Source of the DNA: Porticoccaceae bacterium
Lineage (GTDB): Bacteria; Pseudomonadota; Gammaproteobacteria; Pseudomonadales; Porticoccaceae
NCBI GenBank assembly: GCA_023228865.1
Contig: JALOAH010000063.1
Coordinates: 1 to 24,038, forward strand
DNA length: 24,038 bases
Reading direction: 5' to 3'
Shown here: one piece after another, positions 1-7,266 of the stretch
Numbering within the stretch: position 1 is the first letter of the stretch
Layout: the number at the start of each line of letters is the position of its first letter
Position numbers and translations under genes: made by a program
Notes under the pieces: model-generated
What the model was told of the DNA's origin: nothing
What the model saw: only the letters and a program-made list of their open reading frames with translations
Databases searched by the model: none

Positions 1-8
1 GCGGCATC

Positions 9-129
9 TGGATCCCCGGCTTGCGCCGAGGATGACGAGGGCTGTAGGCGCGTCGCCGAACCGCTCCTTGTTCGCCACGGCCGAGGATGACGAAGGTTTT
101 ATGGGCGCGACGGCGTGCAGAGCGCGCCC
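9..129. repeat. Cluster of short palindromic (REP-like) intergenic repeats upstream of fkpB
   Basis: Bases 9-40 contain GGATCCCCGGC-ttgc-GCCGAGGATGACG, an imperfect palindrome. A partial second copy (gccgaggatgacgaagg) lies at 80-96, and a separate imperfect palindromic module, GCGACGGCGTGCAGAGCGCG, lies at 107-129. The same two modules recur together near 5020-5085; the first recurs at 9174-9202 and, clipped, at 23889-23911. Short, GC-rich, intergenic palindromes in several copies are typical of REP/BIME-type elements moved in trans by REP-associated transposases. No such transposase is in this window. A 5-bp-stem hairpin (ggcag/ctgcc, 139-154) sits between the cluster and fkpB. I see no gene in bases 1-177. 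Confidence 0.7.
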
Positions 130-177
130 GGTTTAACAGGCAGCACAACCTGCCATCCAACGTATTGAGAACACATC

Positions 178-618
178 ATGACCGACATCCAGCGCATCAA
201 TCAGAACACCGAAGTCACCTTGCACTTCACTGTCAAACTGCCCAATGGTGATGTCGTCGATACCACCACGGGCAAAGCTCCTGCCACCTTCAAGGTCGGT
301 GACGGCAACCTGCTGCCGGGCTTTGAACAGGCCCTGTTCGGCCTCAAGGCCGGCGACCAGCGCAGTTTCGAAATCGAACCCGAGCGCGGCTTCGGTCCAG
401 GCAGCCCACAGAATATCCAGAGCATGCCCCGTGATAACTTCAGCGACATGGAGCTTGAAACCGGCCTGCTGATCATCTTCAAGGACGCCGCCGGCGGGGA
501 AATGCCGGGTGTAGTCAAAGCCATTCACGACAGCACCGTCGAGATCGACTTCAACCACCCGCTGGCAGGCAAGGTCATCACCTTCGAGGTGGAGATTATC
601 GCGGTGAAGGCTGTCTGA
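178..618 (+). CDS. fkpB: FKBP-type peptidyl-prolyl cis-trans isomerase (SlpA/FkpB-like)
   Basis: A 146-aa cytoplasmic FKBP-family prolyl isomerase of the SlpA/SlyD type, which combines isomerase and chaperone activity. The N-terminal strand (VTLHFTVKLPNGDVVDTT), the FKBP core (FKVGDGNLLPGFEQALFGL, residues ~39-58) and the flap with ERGFGPGSPQNIQSMPR are visible. There is no signal peptide and no His-rich metal-binding tail, which favours FkpB over SlyD. The ATG at 178 gives the family's usual length; the upstream Shine-Dalgarno is weak (ttgagaacac). ispH follows 51 bases downstream on the same strand. This fkpB-ispH pairing is common in gammaproteobacteria and supports an operon. A 302-aa reading frame on the opposite strand across this gene and ispH is a codon-bias shadow. 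Confidence 0.93.
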   Translation: MTDIQRINQNTEVTLHFTVKLPNGDVVDTTTGKAPATFKVGDGNLLPGFEQALFGLKAGDQRSFEIEPERGFGPGSPQNIQSMPRDNFSDMELETGLLIIFKDAAGGEMPGVVKAIHDSTVEIDFNHPLAGKVITFEVEIIAVKAV

Positions 619-669
619 GTTACAGTAGCTTCCGGCTTTCCGCCCACGACTCAGTATTCGAGGAATATC

Positions 670-1617
670 ATGCAGATCAAACTGGCCAATCCACGCGGCT
701 TCTGTGCTGGCGTCGACCGGGCTATCGAAATCGTCAACCGCGCGCTGGAAGTTTTCGGTCCGCCGATCTATGTGCGTCACGAAGTGGTGCACAACAAGTT
801 CGTGGTCGAGGATCTGCGTAACCGTGGCGCGGTGTTTGTGGATGAACTGCATGAGATCCCTGATGATGTCATAGTCATCTTCAGCGCCCACGGGGTATCC
901 AAGGCCGTGCAGGATGAGGCCGAAGCCCGCAGTCTCAAGGTGTTCGACGCTACCTGTCCGCTGGTCACCAAGGTGCATATGGAAGTGCTGCGCTACAGTC
1001 GTGATGGCCGAGAGTGCGTACTGATCGGCCACGCCGGGCATCCAGAGGTGGAAGGCACCATGGGCCAGTACGATACCAGCAATGGCGGCACCATCTACCT
1101 GGTGGAAAACGAAGCGGACGTCGCCAGGCTGCAGGTGAAAAATCCCGATCGGCTGGCCTTCGTTACCCAGACCACGCTATCGATGGACGATACCGCCAAG
1201 GTCATTGATGCACTGCGTCAACAGTTCCCGCTGATCGAAGGCCCGCGCAAGGATGACATCTGCTACGCCACCCAGAACCGTCAGGATGCGGTCAAGCAAC
1301 TGGCCAGCGAGTGTGATCTGGTCTTGGTGGTCGGCAGCCCCAACAGTTCCAACTCCAACCGCCTGCGCGAACTCTCCGACCGCATGGGCACACCAGCCTA
1401 CCTGATTGACGGTGCCGACGAGATCCGTCCGGAATGGCTGGAAGGCGTCACCAACATCGGCGTCACCGCCGGCGCCTCCGCCCCGGATGTGCTGGTGAAA
1501 CAGGTCATCCAGCACCTGCACGACAGTGGCGCAAACAGCGTCACCGAACTCGCCGGCCGCGAAGAAAACATCGTCTTCAGCATGCCGAAAGAGCTGCGGG
1601 TAGTGCAAGTTAACTGA
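670..1617 (+). CDS. ispH: 4-hydroxy-3-methylbut-2-enyl diphosphate reductase (IspH/LytB)
   Basis: The last enzyme of the MEP isoprenoid pathway. It reduces HMBPP to IPP and DMAPP using a [4Fe-4S] cluster. The 315-aa product has the family's usual length and all three cluster cysteines: C12 in [13 protein letters not shown], one in [11 protein letters not shown] and one in ICYATQNRQ. The substrate-binding residues are also present: [17 protein letters not shown] (with the catalytic Glu), TQTTLS and [11 protein letters not shown]. The ATG at 670 is preceded by a good ribosome site (gagga). It is probably co-transcribed with fkpB. A 13-bp perfect inverted repeat begins 8 bases after the stop. 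Confidence 0.97.
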   Translation: MQIKLANPRGFCAGVDRAIEIVNRALEVFGPPIYVRHEVVHNKFVVEDLRNRGAVFVDELHEIPDDVIVIFSAHGVSKAVQDEAEARSLKVFDATCPLVTKVHMEVLRYSRDGRECVLIGHAGHPEVEGTMGQYDTSNGGTIYLVENEADVARLQVKNPDRLAFVTQTTLSMDDTAKVIDALRQQFPLIEGPRKDDICYATQNRQDAVKQLASECDLVLVVGSPNSSNSNRLRELSDRMGTPAYLIDGADEIRPEWLEGVTNIGVTAGASAPDVLVKQVIQHLHDSGANSVTELAGREENIVFSMPKELRVVQVN

Positions 1618-1624
1618 TTCGCCC

Positions 1625-1654
1625 GGTGTTGGCGCGCGCCTGCGCGCCAACACC
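1625..1654. terminator. Perfect 13-bp hairpin between convergent ispH and the toxin gene
   Basis: GGTGTTGGCGCGC (1625-1637) and GCGCGCCAACACC (1642-1654) are exact reverse complements around a 4-base loop. The hairpin sits between two genes that end facing each other (ispH on +, the toxin gene on -), so it could stop transcripts from either side. Neither side has a T-tract, so it does not meet the strict definition of an intrinsic terminator. A weaker imperfect hairpin (gcctccgg/ccggcggc) lies between it and the toxin gene's stop. Confidence 0.55.
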
Positions 1655-1690
1655 CAGACACCTCAGGCCGCCGGAAAGACCGGAGGCGCG

Positions 1691-2416
1691 CTACACTCCC
1701 GGCTGTTGCGCTGGGCAGACCTTCTGCAGTTTGCGCACCTTACTCCACAGCACCGCTCGAGGAATATCCATGGCCATGGCTTGAATGCATCGATCCAGCC
1801 AGCCATCTCGGCTTCTCATGTGCTCAATGGCTTTTGCGAGATCTCTGCTGATGGAGGTGCCGTAGGCCTGTTCAGCCTTGAATACTGCGCTGCGTAACAA
1901 TTTTAATGGTAGATCCATCATGGCAAGGTCGATCAGATCTCTGCTGAATACACCGCTGTCAGCCCAGCGATCGGAGTTTGCAAGGAGCTTACTGGCAGCG
2001 AGATCCTTCACCGTCAGCGTAGGTACGCCGCAGATGACGTCAGTGGTTTCTGGTTCATCAAACTCAATCCGGCCTTCCAGCACGATCTCGAATTTGATCG
2101 GTGCTCCCATTACTTCCAGCATGCAACGAATGCCGTACTGATCTGCTCGAATGCCGCGCGACGATACCTGAAGGCCGCCCGGGGTCTGCTTCCATAATGC
2201 CAATAGCCCTTTGGGGCCTGTTACCAGCTGACGCAGGTTGCGGTAAGAGGCAAGCTCGGAGACCAGAAAATCTATATCAACAGATTCGCGATACTCTCGA
2301 TAACGTAGCGCGATAGCAGTACCGCCACCGAAGAAGCAGTGATGCTCCCGCAGTAATGCCGCGTCCATACTCTCCAGAGCTAACGCAATACGCTGATGAT
2401 GCGGCCGTTTAAACAT
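1691..2416 (-). CDS. AbiEii/MenT-like nucleotidyltransferase toxin of a toxin-antitoxin pair
   Basis: A 241-aa protein with the nucleotidyltransferase-fold signature of the AbiEii/AbiGii toxin family. It has GGGTAIAL (residues ~30-37), then an acidic pair in ESVDIDFLV (D47, D49), a third acidic position in KFEIV (E110), and a motif-IV-like TVKDLAASKLLA followed by a conserved-looking RD (159-160). Family members such as MenT modify tRNA or NTPs and arrest growth. I chose the ATG at 2416 because GGCGGGGA lies at the right distance upstream and it overlaps the antitoxin stop by 8 bases. A TTG at 2434 would add six residues but would consume that ribosome site. It is the second gene of the module, translationally coupled to the HTH gene. 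The target molecule cannot be read from sequence. Confidence 0.82.
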   Translation of the reverse strand: MFKRPHHQRIALALESMDAALLREHHCFFGGGTAIALRYREYRESVDIDFLVSELASYRNLRQLVTGPKGLLALWKQTPGGLQVSSRGIRADQYGIRCMLEVMGAPIKFEIVLEGRIEFDEPETTDVICGVPTLTVKDLAASKLLANSDRWADSGVFSRDLIDLAMMDLPLKLLRSAVFKAEQAYGTSISRDLAKAIEHMRSRDGWLDRCIQAMAMDIPRAVLWSKVRKLQKVCPAQQPGV

Positions 2417-2888
2417 GTTGGCGTTCCCCGCCAAACACTTGCCGCAGGGATTCTATAAGTGCGAGCTCATCAGCGTCGGCTTTTATCAAATCGGCATGAC
2501 GCCAGTTACGATCATAGATATCCCAGGCTTCCTGAGGTGTAAGGCTGCCGGTCCCCTGTACTTGCCACGCAAGGCTTTTCAGTACCGGATAGGCCGTTAA
2601 GGAAATACGAACGGGGATACTGGCAGGATGCTGCTGATGATCTGGTGCAGCAGGTGAGATTTCAATCAGCTGAAAATCCAGTCCCAGAGCGGTTATCACG
2701 CGGAGGTAGGCTGCCATATTTACTGACGCCTCTCCACGCTCTATGCGGTGCAGAGTAACCCTGGAAATATCGGAGATCTCAGCTGTCGCTGTTACGCTGA
2801 CGCCAAGCGCCTTGCGGCGTTTACGTATCTCGCTTCCCAAACGAATAGCGCTTGCCGTGGCGACAGATTCAAGTTTATCGATAGACAC
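2409..2888 (-). CDS. Xre-family HTH antitoxin/autorepressor paired with the nucleotidyltransferase toxin
   Basis: A 159-aa protein with an N-terminal Cro/C1-type helix-turn-helix (residues ~17-72): the repeat-reading helix region is SDISRVTLHRIERGEASVNM, preceded by GSEIRKRRKALGVS. The C-terminal half (~85-159; ALIESLRQVF near the end) is not a domain I recognise and is probably the toxin-binding part. The start is a GTG at 2888 with an AAAAAAGG ribosome site upstream. Its stop overlaps the toxin start, the usual antitoxin-first layout. AbiE systems usually carry an AbiEi winged-helix antitoxin; this one has an Xre domain instead, a combination known among MenAT-like systems. Autoregulation is likely because operator-like half sites flank its promoter. 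Confidence 0.82.
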   Translation of the reverse strand: MSIDKLESVATASAIRLGSEIRKRRKALGVSVTATAEISDISRVTLHRIERGEASVNMAAYLRVITALGLDFQLIEISPAAPDHQQHPASIPVRISLTAYPVLKSLAWQVQGTGSLTPQEAWDIYDRNWRHADLIKADADELALIESLRQVFGGERQHV

Positions 2889-2910
2889 GGGGAAGACCTT
2901 TTTTATTAAA

Positions 2911-2962
2911 AGTGTTTCTCATTGTAGTCGTTAATGTAGGTTTGTAAATTATGAGAAACGCT
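2911..2962 (-). promoter_or_regulatory. Promoter with flanking inverted operator-like half sites for the TA operon
   Basis: Reading the minus strand, TTTACA (2948-2943) and TACAAT (2926-2921) form a sigma-70 type promoter with a 16-base spacer. It lies about 33 bases upstream of the antitoxin GTG. Two inverted 12-base arms bracket it: AGTGTTTCTCAT (2911-2922, touching the -10) and ATGAGAAACGCT (2951-2962, just upstream of the -35). They match as inverted repeats at 11 of 12 positions. This is the expected geometry for repression by a dimeric or bridging HTH antitoxin. The promoter is visible in sequence; binding of this particular antitoxin is inferred. Confidence 0.65.
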
Positions 2963-3006
2963 TTCTGGTTTTAAAGGTCTTGCAGTTTGCCTGCTTCGCC
3001 CTCCCC

Positions 3007-4041
3007 CTAACCCCATGACGCCCGAATCCCCGCCACGCCCTGCGCCCCTGCCTCAAAGGCCTGTGGCAAGTCCTCAGGCCCGAGCCCGCCCAGCAGGTAC
3101 ACAGGCATATTTACCGAGTCGATCAGCTCTCTCGCGCACTCCCAGCCCAGCGGAACGGCATCGGGATGGCTGGCTGTCGGGCAGATCGGCGACAGGGTCA
3201 CAAAATCCACCCCAAGATCCGCTGCCATCGCCAACTCCTCAGCGTTGTGGCAGGACGCCGCCAGAAAGCGCTTACCCATCATGGAGGGCCGGGTTCCATC
3301 CTTGGCGGTTTCAGCCACGCTGGTCGAGATGGAACTCGACTCTCCCGCAGCGGCGACGGCAGCCACTGGCTGCCCCTCAAGCCCCTCAAAACGCTGCGCC
3401 CACATCTCCCGTAACTGTCTGCTGGTCAGATGCCAACCCACCCCCGGCCAGACAGGTGCCGCCTTCCCTTTCACCATCCACTGAAAATCCGACCCAAACC
3501 GCTCCAGCATCCGCCCAACCAGCTCGCGGTATGCGGCATACGACAATCCCGTCTGCCGCAGCTGCACCATCCGCACACCTGCCTCCCGGACACGCCGCAA
3601 CCCGGCAAACAGCTCAACCTCATCGGTCACATCCGGCGTGATCAGATACCGCTCCGGCAACTGCGCCGCCCGCACAATGGGTGCGTTGGCCGCAGGAAAC
3701 GCATAGTCATCCAGTTCTGAAGCAGCCACCCAGCGCACCGGCTGCCCCTCGGCACCATGCGCCTCACCGTCAAAGCCGGTCACCAGCCACACATCCAACC
3801 GCACCGATTTATCCGGATAATCATGGCGAATATCCAATAAAGGGCGGGCCTGCGTCACCGTGATCCCCAGCTCCTCGTGCAACTCACGCACCAAGCCATC
3901 AAAGCGAGGCTCATCCGCCTCCAGCTTGCCCCCCGGAAACTCCCACAACCCACCCTGATGGACATGCTCCGGACGTTTGGCAATGAGAATACGGTTTTGC
4001 CTGTCACGGATGACGGCGGCGATAACATGAATACGGCGCAT
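3007..4041 (-). CDS. Nudix (MutT-like) hydrolase fused to a ThiE-like domain
   Basis: A 344-aa two-domain protein. Residues ~3-130 are a MutT-type Nudix hydrolase with a complete Nudix box (GGKLEADE...RELHEELGI matches G-x5-E-x7-REUxEExGU), preceded by ILIAKRPEHVHQGGLWEFPG. It probably hydrolyses oxidised nucleotides such as 8-oxo-dGTP. Residues ~131-344 resemble thiamine phosphate synthase (RYLITPDVT, VRMVQLRQ, FVTLSPICPTASHP, PVYLLGG). The canonical HLGQ(S/E)D substrate motif reads WHLTSRQL here, so true ThiE activity is doubtful. This fusion is common in pseudomonads next to housekeeping genes. A low-complexity stretch of roughly 35 residues (EGQPVAAVAAAGESSSISTS and on) interrupts the ThiE-like domain. 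It starts 3 bases after yacG in the same operon. Confidence 0.88.
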   Translation of the reverse strand: MRRIHVIAAVIRDRQNRILIAKRPEHVHQGGLWEFPGGKLEADEPRFDGLVRELHEELGITVTQARPLLDIRHDYPDKSVRLDVWLVTGFDGEAHGAEGQPVRWVAASELDDYAFPAANAPIVRAAQLPERYLITPDVTDEVELFAGLRRVREAGVRMVQLRQTGLSYAAYRELVGRMLERFGSDFQWMVKGKAAPVWPGVGWHLTSRQLREMWAQRFEGLEGQPVAAVAAAGESSSISTSVAETAKDGTRPSMMGKRFLAASCHNAEELAMAADLGVDFVTLSPICPTASHPDAVPLGWECARELIDSVNMPVYLLGGLGPEDLPQAFEAGAQGVAGIRASWG

Positions 4042-4044
4042 GGG

Positions 4045-4233
4045 TTACTGCCTCGGCACATCCTCGGAAAACACATCCTGTTCATCCGCGTCACCGGGAA
4101 TCACATGCTCCTCGGCGGCCCAGGCGCCCAGATCAATCAGGCGGCAGCGGGGTGAACAGAAAGGGCGGTCGGGAAAGGATTCATCCCAGGTTACCGGCGC
4201 CTTGCAGGTAGGGCATTCAACCGTAGTGGTCAT
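4045..4233 (-). CDS. yacG: DNA gyrase inhibitor / zinc-binding protein YacG
   Basis: A 62-aa zinc-ribbon protein. The ligands are CPTC (C7, C10) and FCSPRC (C26, C30), followed by the conserved [17 protein letters not shown]. In E. coli YacG binds GyrB and blocks its DNA binding. The ATG overlaps the coaE stop as ATGA, so the two are translationally coupled. The coaE-yacG order is the classic gammaproteobacterial arrangement. Length and motifs are standard. Confidence 0.94.
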   Translation of the reverse strand: MTTTVECPTCKAPVTWDESFPDRPFCSPRCRLIDLGAWAAEEHVIPGDADEQDVFSEDVPRQ

Positions 4234-4853
4234 GCTTGGGCTCCTCTTGTCAGGGTCAGATAATAGTGGTGCAGGGCGTCAACTTGCGCATGTAGCGCAG
4301 CCAGATCCTTGTCATTGCTGATCACATCGTGGGCATGGCGCAAGCGGTCGTCGCGCTGAGCCTGCGCCTGAAGAATGGCACGTACCTGTTGTTCAGGCAC
4401 CTTATCCCGAGCCGTGGTGCGGGCAATCTGCAGCGCCTCGGGCACATCCACCACCACTACCCGCTGGGTCATCTGATACTGGCCAGACTCCACCAATAAG
4501 GGCGACACCAGCAATGAATAGGGCGACTGGGCCGAAGCCAGATCAGCAACAATTTCTTCGCGAATCAGGGGGTGCAACAACTGTTCCAGCCAGCGTCTCT
4601 CGTCAGCCTGCTGAAACACCCGCTCACGCAACGCCCCACGATTCAGCGAGCCGTCCTCCTGCAATACCGCATCGCCAAACCGATCAACAATATGCCGCAA
4701 CGCCGGTCTGCCAGGCTCAACCACCACCCGCGACTTGATATCCGCATCCACCACATGAATGCCATGCGCCTGCTCAAAACGGGCCGCAGCAGCACTCTTG
4801 CCGCTGCCAATGCCGCCAGTCAGGCCGATGATGAGTTTGTACGAAGGGGCCAT
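4230..4853 (-). CDS. coaE: Dephospho-CoA kinase
   Basis: Phosphorylates the ribose 3'-OH of dephospho-CoA, the last step of coenzyme A synthesis. The N-terminal P-loop [11 protein letters not shown] (residues 10-20), HVVDADI (the DxD-type substrate motif), [20 protein letters not shown] and DVPEAL are all present. I chose the ATG at 4853 ([14 protein letters not shown]), giving 207 aa, which fits the family. A reading frame extending to 4928 would add 25 residues translated from the repeat-bearing spacer. It lies between pilD and yacG on the same strand, as in other pseudomonads. About 265 bases of repeat-rich spacer separate it from pilD, so it may also have its own promoter. Confidence 0.93.
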   Translation of the reverse strand: MAPSYKLIIGLTGGIGSGKSAAAARFEQAHGIHVVDADIKSRVVVEPGRPALRHIVDRFGDAVLQEDGSLNRGALRERVFQQADERRWLEQLLHPLIREEIVADLASAQSPYSLLVSPLLVESGQYQMTQRVVVVDVPEALQIARTTARDKVPEQQVRAILQAQAQRDDRLRHAHDVISNDKDLAALHAQVDALHHYYLTLTRGAQA

Positions 4854-4939
4854 CGGAAAACTACGCCTTGCGCTGAATGGAAGGCCGTCAGTATACGGAG
4901 AAAGGCGGGCAGGGAGAATGGACACCACATATCATCCGG

Positions 4940-5090
4940 GCGCAGCGCGTCGCCCGGCCCACCTCGTCGCGCCGCTCACTCCTCGTCGCCCCGCGCACTC
5001 CGCGTCATCCCCGCCCACTCCTCGTCATCCCCGCGAACGCGGGGATCCACAAGCCGCTCGCGGCGACGGCGTGCAAAGCACGCCCAGAGG
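4940..5090. repeat. REP-like repeat cluster in the pilD-coaE spacer
   Basis: The 265-base spacer 4854-5118 contains no convincing gene. Bases 5020-5049 carry cctcgtcatccccgcgaacg and its palindromic partner cggggatcca. Degenerate tandem pieces precede it (cactcctcgtcgccccg, cactccgcgtcatcccc, cactcctcgtcatcccc, 4977-5034). Bases 5063-5085 carry GCGACGGCGTGCAAAGCACG and a few more bases, the same second module as at 107-129. The two-module composition matches the cluster upstream of fkpB, indicating one repeat family. Confidence 0.7.
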
Positions 5091-5118
5091 TGCAGCGCCG
5101 CTGCATCAAGCCAACCCC

Positions 5119-5991
5119 CTAAAACCCGGCAAACTTCAGATAAGTCCCGGTAATCCACTCACCCCAGATAATCGCAATCCACCCGGCAATCGCCAGATAA
5201 GGCCCAAAGGGCAGGGGAGTAGCATTGGAATCACCACGGCTCTTGAGAATGATGATGCCGAGCATGGCGCCCACCAAGGAAGACAGCAGAATGGTCAGCG
5301 GCAACACCTGCCAGCCGCCCCAGGCCCCGAGCATGGCCAACAGCTTGAAGTCGCCATAACCCATGCCTTCCTTGCCGGTTACCAGCTTGAACACCCAGTA
5401 GACCGTCCACAGGCTCAGATAGCCAAATACCGCACCCCACAGCGCAGAGTGGATATCGGTAAACAAGCCAGTACTGTTGATGATCAAACCCAACCACAAC
5501 ATCGGCAGTACAATGGCATCCGGCAACAGCTGGGTATCGGCATCAATCAGACTCAGACTGATCAGCGCCCAGGTCAGCAACAGCATGGCCCCAGCCGCCC
5601 AGCCAAAACCAAACTGCCAGGCCACCACACCGCTCAGTACCGCCGTCAACAGCTCCACCAGCGGATACCGCACACTGATGCGCTCCCGGCAACCACCGCA
5701 ACGGCCACGCAACAGGGCATAACTGATCAACGGCAGATTCTGCCAGGGCTTGATCTCCGTCTGGCAATGCGGGCAGTGAGAGTGGGGCAAAACAAGGTTA
5801 TACACAGGCTGCTCAGGCTGAGCCTCATCCGGGTGCAACAGCTCCCGGGCCTGCTGTTGCCAGTCCCGCTCCATCATCCGGGGCAGGCGGTGGATCACTA
5901 CGTTGAGAAAACTGCCAACCACCAGGCCAAGCAGCCCGGCAACCAAAACAAAGGCCAGCACATGGCTGGCCATATAATCGAGTAGGGTCAT
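5119..5991 (-). CDS. pilD: Type IV prepilin peptidase / N-methyltransferase PilD
   Basis: A 290-aa inner-membrane aspartyl protease that cleaves the leader of prepilins (PilA and the minor pilins in this window) and N-methylates the new N-terminus. Visible features: an N-terminal membrane segment ending GLVVGSFLNVVIHRLPRMM, the cytoplasmic methyltransferase loop with zinc ligands C73, C76, C98 and C101 (CPHC, CGGC), and the two catalytic aspartates D150 (LIDADTQLLPD) and D214 (GYGDFKLLAMLGAWGG). About eight membrane segments are present. pilC starts 3 bases upstream, so the genes are co-transcribed. This is also the enzyme expected to process the minor pilins at 19.5-23.6 kb. Confidence 0.97.
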   Translation of the reverse strand: MTLLDYMASHVLAFVLVAGLLGLVVGSFLNVVIHRLPRMMERDWQQQARELLHPDEAQPEQPVYNLVLPHSHCPHCQTEIKPWQNLPLISYALLRGRCGGCRERISVRYPLVELLTAVLSGVVAWQFGFGWAAGAMLLLTWALISLSLIDADTQLLPDAIVLPMLWLGLIINSTGLFTDIHSALWGAVFGYLSLWTVYWVFKLVTGKEGMGYGDFKLLAMLGAWGGWQVLPLTILLSSLVGAMLGIIILKSRGDSNATPLPFGPYLAIAGWIAIIWGEWITGTYLKFAGF

Positions 5992-5994
5992 GGA

Positions 5995-7263
5995 TTAAAC
6001 AACGCCACCCAGCTGGAAGATTGGCAGGTACATGGCAATGATCAAACCGCCGATCAGCACCCCCAGAACGGACATGATCATCGGCTCCAACAGGGTGGTC
6101 AGGTTATCCACCTTGTTATCCACTTCAGCCTCGTAGAAGTCAGCCACCTTCTCCAGCATGCCGTCCAGGTTACCAGACTCCTCACCAATCCCCGCCATCT
6201 GGACTGCCAGGGTAGGGAACACATTGGTAGTGCGCATGGCGAAGTTGAGCTGGGTGCCTGCAGATACATCCTGCTTGATCTCATTCACGGCATTGTAGAA
6301 CACCACGTTGCCTGCAGCACCGGCCACCGAATCCAGCGCCTGTACCAGCGGTACACCAGCGGCAAAAGTAGTAGACAGAGTGCGTGCATAGCGGGCTACC
6401 GCAGCCTCATACACGATCTGCCCTACGATAGGTGCTTTCAGCAGTGCCCGGTCCTGCGCATCACGGAAGGGCTTGGAGCGCCGGTTGATCTGGGTATAGG
6501 CCCAGCCAATCACGATCAGTCCAACAAAGATGATGAGCCACCATGACTGCAACCACTCAGACAGTCCGATAACCATAAGGGTAAAGCCAGGCAGGTCAGC
6601 ACCAAAGTTGGCGAAAACCTCCTTGAATTGCGGCACCACCTTGAGCAGCAGAATGGCCGTAACGATGACCGCCACTACAACTACCGCGATAGGGTAGGTC
6701 ATGGCCTTCTTGATTTTGGCCTTGAGTGCTTCGGTCTTTTCCTTATAGGTAGCGATCCGATCCAGCAATGACTCCAGACGCCCCGATTGCTCGCCGGACT
6801 CCACCAAATTGCAGAACAGGTCATCAAAATATTGGGGGTGCTTAGCCAGCGATGCTGCCAGAGTATTACCCGAAGCCACATCCGTCTTGATTTCGTTGAT
6901 CAACTTGGCAAAGTTGGGGTTTGCCGTGCCCTCGGCGATGATCTCAAAGGACTGCACAATGGGCACGCCTGAATTCATCATGGTGGCCAGCTGACGGGTA
7001 AAGAAGGCAATGTCCAGCGGCTTGATCTTTTTTGCCCGCGCACTGAATAAACTGGATTTCTTGCTTACTTTGGTGACGAGCACGCCTTGTTTGCGTAGCT
7101 GTGCTTTGATCAGGGCCTGGTTAGTGCCTTGTATCTCGCCGGATATCTTTTTACCTGTGCGATCCTTGCCTTCCCACTTGAAAGGGTAAACTTTCTCCGC
7201 CTTGGCTTTCCTGGCAGAGCTGGCGGAGGGCTTTGTCCTTTTTACTGCTGCTTGCTGGGCCAT
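5995..7263 (-). CDS. pilC: Type IV pilus inner-membrane platform protein PilC
   Basis: A 422-aa GspF-family platform protein linking the PilB motor to the growing pilus. After a Lys/Ala-rich N-terminus (~25 residues) and the F-K-W-E-G-K-D-R-x-G-K-K segment, it has two GspF domains (roughly residues 90-215 and 290-415). The second-domain signature GEESGNLDGMLEKVADFYE mirrors GEQSGRLESLLDRIATYKE in the first. Three membrane spans are visible near residues ~190-212, ~235-256 and the C-terminus. The ATG at 7263 is 3 bases downstream of the pilB stop. Confidence 0.96.
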   Translation of the reverse strand: MAQQAAVKRTKPSASSARKAKAEKVYPFKWEGKDRTGKKISGEIQGTNQALIKAQLRKQGVLVTKVSKKSSLFSARAKKIKPLDIAFFTRQLATMMNSGVPIVQSFEIIAEGTANPNFAKLINEIKTDVASGNTLAASLAKHPQYFDDLFCNLVESGEQSGRLESLLDRIATYKEKTEALKAKIKKAMTYPIAVVVVAVIVTAILLLKVVPQFKEVFANFGADLPGFTLMVIGLSEWLQSWWLIIFVGLIVIGWAYTQINRRSKPFRDAQDRALLKAPIVGQIVYEAAVARYARTLSTTFAAGVPLVQALDSVAGAAGNVVFYNAVNEIKQDVSAGTQLNFAMRTTNVFPTLAVQMAGIGEESGNLDGMLEKVADFYEAEVDNKVDNLTTLLEPMIMSVLGVLIGGLIIAMYLPIFQLGGVV

Positions 7264-7266
7264 GAC

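Noticed and set aside
133..1041. 302-aa open frame on the minus strand across fkpB and ispH
   Set aside because: It is exactly antisense to two clear housekeeping genes, has no ribosome site or recognisable domain, and is explained by GC-rich codon bias.
4042..4044. Thiamine (TPP) riboswitch before the Nudix/ThiE-like gene
   Set aside because: yacG ends three bases upstream, leaving no room for a leader RNA, and no THI-box sequence was seen.
4970..5050. Possible CRISPR or tandem array
   Set aside because: The repeated units (cactcctcgtc..., cgtcatcccc) are short, degenerate and lack spacers of constant length; they fit the REP-like family seen elsewhere.
4759..5985. 408-aa plus-strand open frame opposite pilD
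   Set aside because: Antisense to an intact PilD with all catalytic residues; Gln/Arg/His-rich low-complexity translation typical of a shadow frame.
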